25,891 bases of DNA from JBFLVQ01 sp040758525 (GTDB taxonomy: Bacteria > Acidobacteriota > Blastocatellia > Chloracidobacteriales > JADJPF01): the NCBI GenBank assembly GCA_040758525.1, contig JBFLVQ010000054.1, positions 1 through 25,891 of the forward strand, read 5' to 3'. Shown here piece after piece: positions 25,496-25,891 of the stretch. A program made the translations under genes and the position numbers. Numbering within the stretch: position 1 is the first letter of the stretch; each line of letters starts with the position of its first letter. The notes beneath the pieces were generated by a model. The model saw nothing but the letters and a program-made list of their open reading frames with translations, ran no database searches and was not told the DNA's origin.

Positions 25496-25835
25496 GTGAA
25501 TCCCTTATTTAAGGCTTATCTATGCCAATTCAATCTTTCGCTCCTAGGGAGCTCTATGCTATTTATCGATCCGCACCAGCGCTCACCTAAAGGTATAACG
25601 CCGCTGCGCGGCTTAAGATCTTATTTGCACAGGTGGAAAAATATTTATCTAATGCAAGCAAATGAAATACCGTTTGCCTAAACAATATAGTAAATTCAGA
25701 TAGGTCTAATGATAACAAACAATTGAAGCAACCTCTATCGTTAGATAGAGATCCATAATTTAGGTTGAAGATCCAAAAAAATGGAATTGATCTTTAGAAA
25801 TTAATAGATGTGATTAATTATTTAACGACCACTTA
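25496..25835. other. Gene-free stretch at right end
   Basis: No credible ORF. It contains two perfect short hairpins, GCCGC-TGC-GCGGC (25600-25612) and CTCTATC-GTTA-GATAGAG (25733-25750), of unknown role. It should hold the promoter of the secreted-protein gene reading leftward. Confidence 0.5.
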
Positions 25836-25881
25836 GATAAAATAAAAACCCAGATGGACATCACATTGACATTCATCTGGG
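25836..25881 (-). terminator. Intrinsic terminator of a gene beyond the window
   Basis: On the minus strand CCCAGATG and CATCTGGG (25881-25874 and 25856-25849) form an 8-bp stem with a 17-base loop, directly followed by TTTTTATTTTA. This is a standard rho-independent layout and implies a minus-strand gene ending just to the right of the window. Confidence 0.65.
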
Positions 25882-25891
25882 ATGTATGAGA

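Overview
The window (about 25.9 kb, GC in the mid-40s % by eye) looks like a piece of a bacterial chromosome with a Gram-negative-type respiratory chain. Two respiratory modules dominate the minus strand: a membrane-bound nitrate reductase with a dihaem cytochrome c (narC-narGHJI) and, running on directly from it, a complete alternative complex III (actABCDEF). Alternative complex III plus a NACHT NTPase, a HipA_2/DUF3037 pair and IS605 debris would suit Acidobacteriota, Chloroflexota, Bacteroidota/Ignavibacteria-like or similar lineages. I cannot fix the taxon from the sequence alone.

Left accessory part (1-8.1 kb): the 3' part of a NACHT-type NTPase gene with a striking Ala/Leu/Asp/Arg repeat tail; a convergent, translationally coupled HipA-like kinase and DUF3037 gene pair; a 179-bp element with 14-bp terminal inverted repeats; a small orphan ORF; an IS200/IS605-type remnant in which the 5' halves of both tnpA and tnpB are missing; a 40-codon signal-peptide-like ORF read in phase with the tnpB remnant; a short TPR protein; a coupled GNAT acetyltransferase/small DMT-type transporter pair, divergent from a LysR regulator; a truncated amidohydrolase pseudogene; and an intact mercuric-reductase-like FAD/NAD(P) disulfide oxidoreductase.

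Middle (8.1-9.4 kb): a 575-base gene-free stretch with a long palindrome and a direct repeat, then a PAS-LuxR one-component regulator carrying a tight four-cysteine cluster. It converges on the end of the act genes.

Respiratory block (9.44-24.09 kb, all minus strand, read right to left): narC, narG, narH, narJ, narI, actA, actB, actC, actD, actE, actF. The gaps are 0-22 nt or short overlaps, several of them ATGA type, so this is almost certainly one transcription unit. NarGHI would oxidise quinol and reduce nitrate in the cytoplasm. Alternative complex III would oxidise quinol and reduce cytochrome c in the periplasm. NarC may connect Nar to the c-type pool. No cytochrome oxidase genes follow act here, unlike many act clusters. 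Upstream of narC lies a compact cluster of overlapping TGAT/ATCA palindromes, the best candidate control region.

Right end (24.4-25.9 kb): an uncharacterised 104-aa ORF divergent from narC, a secreted protein of unknown function, and a minus-strand intrinsic terminator for a gene lying beyond the window. No rRNA, tRNA, CRISPR array or replication origin was recognised.
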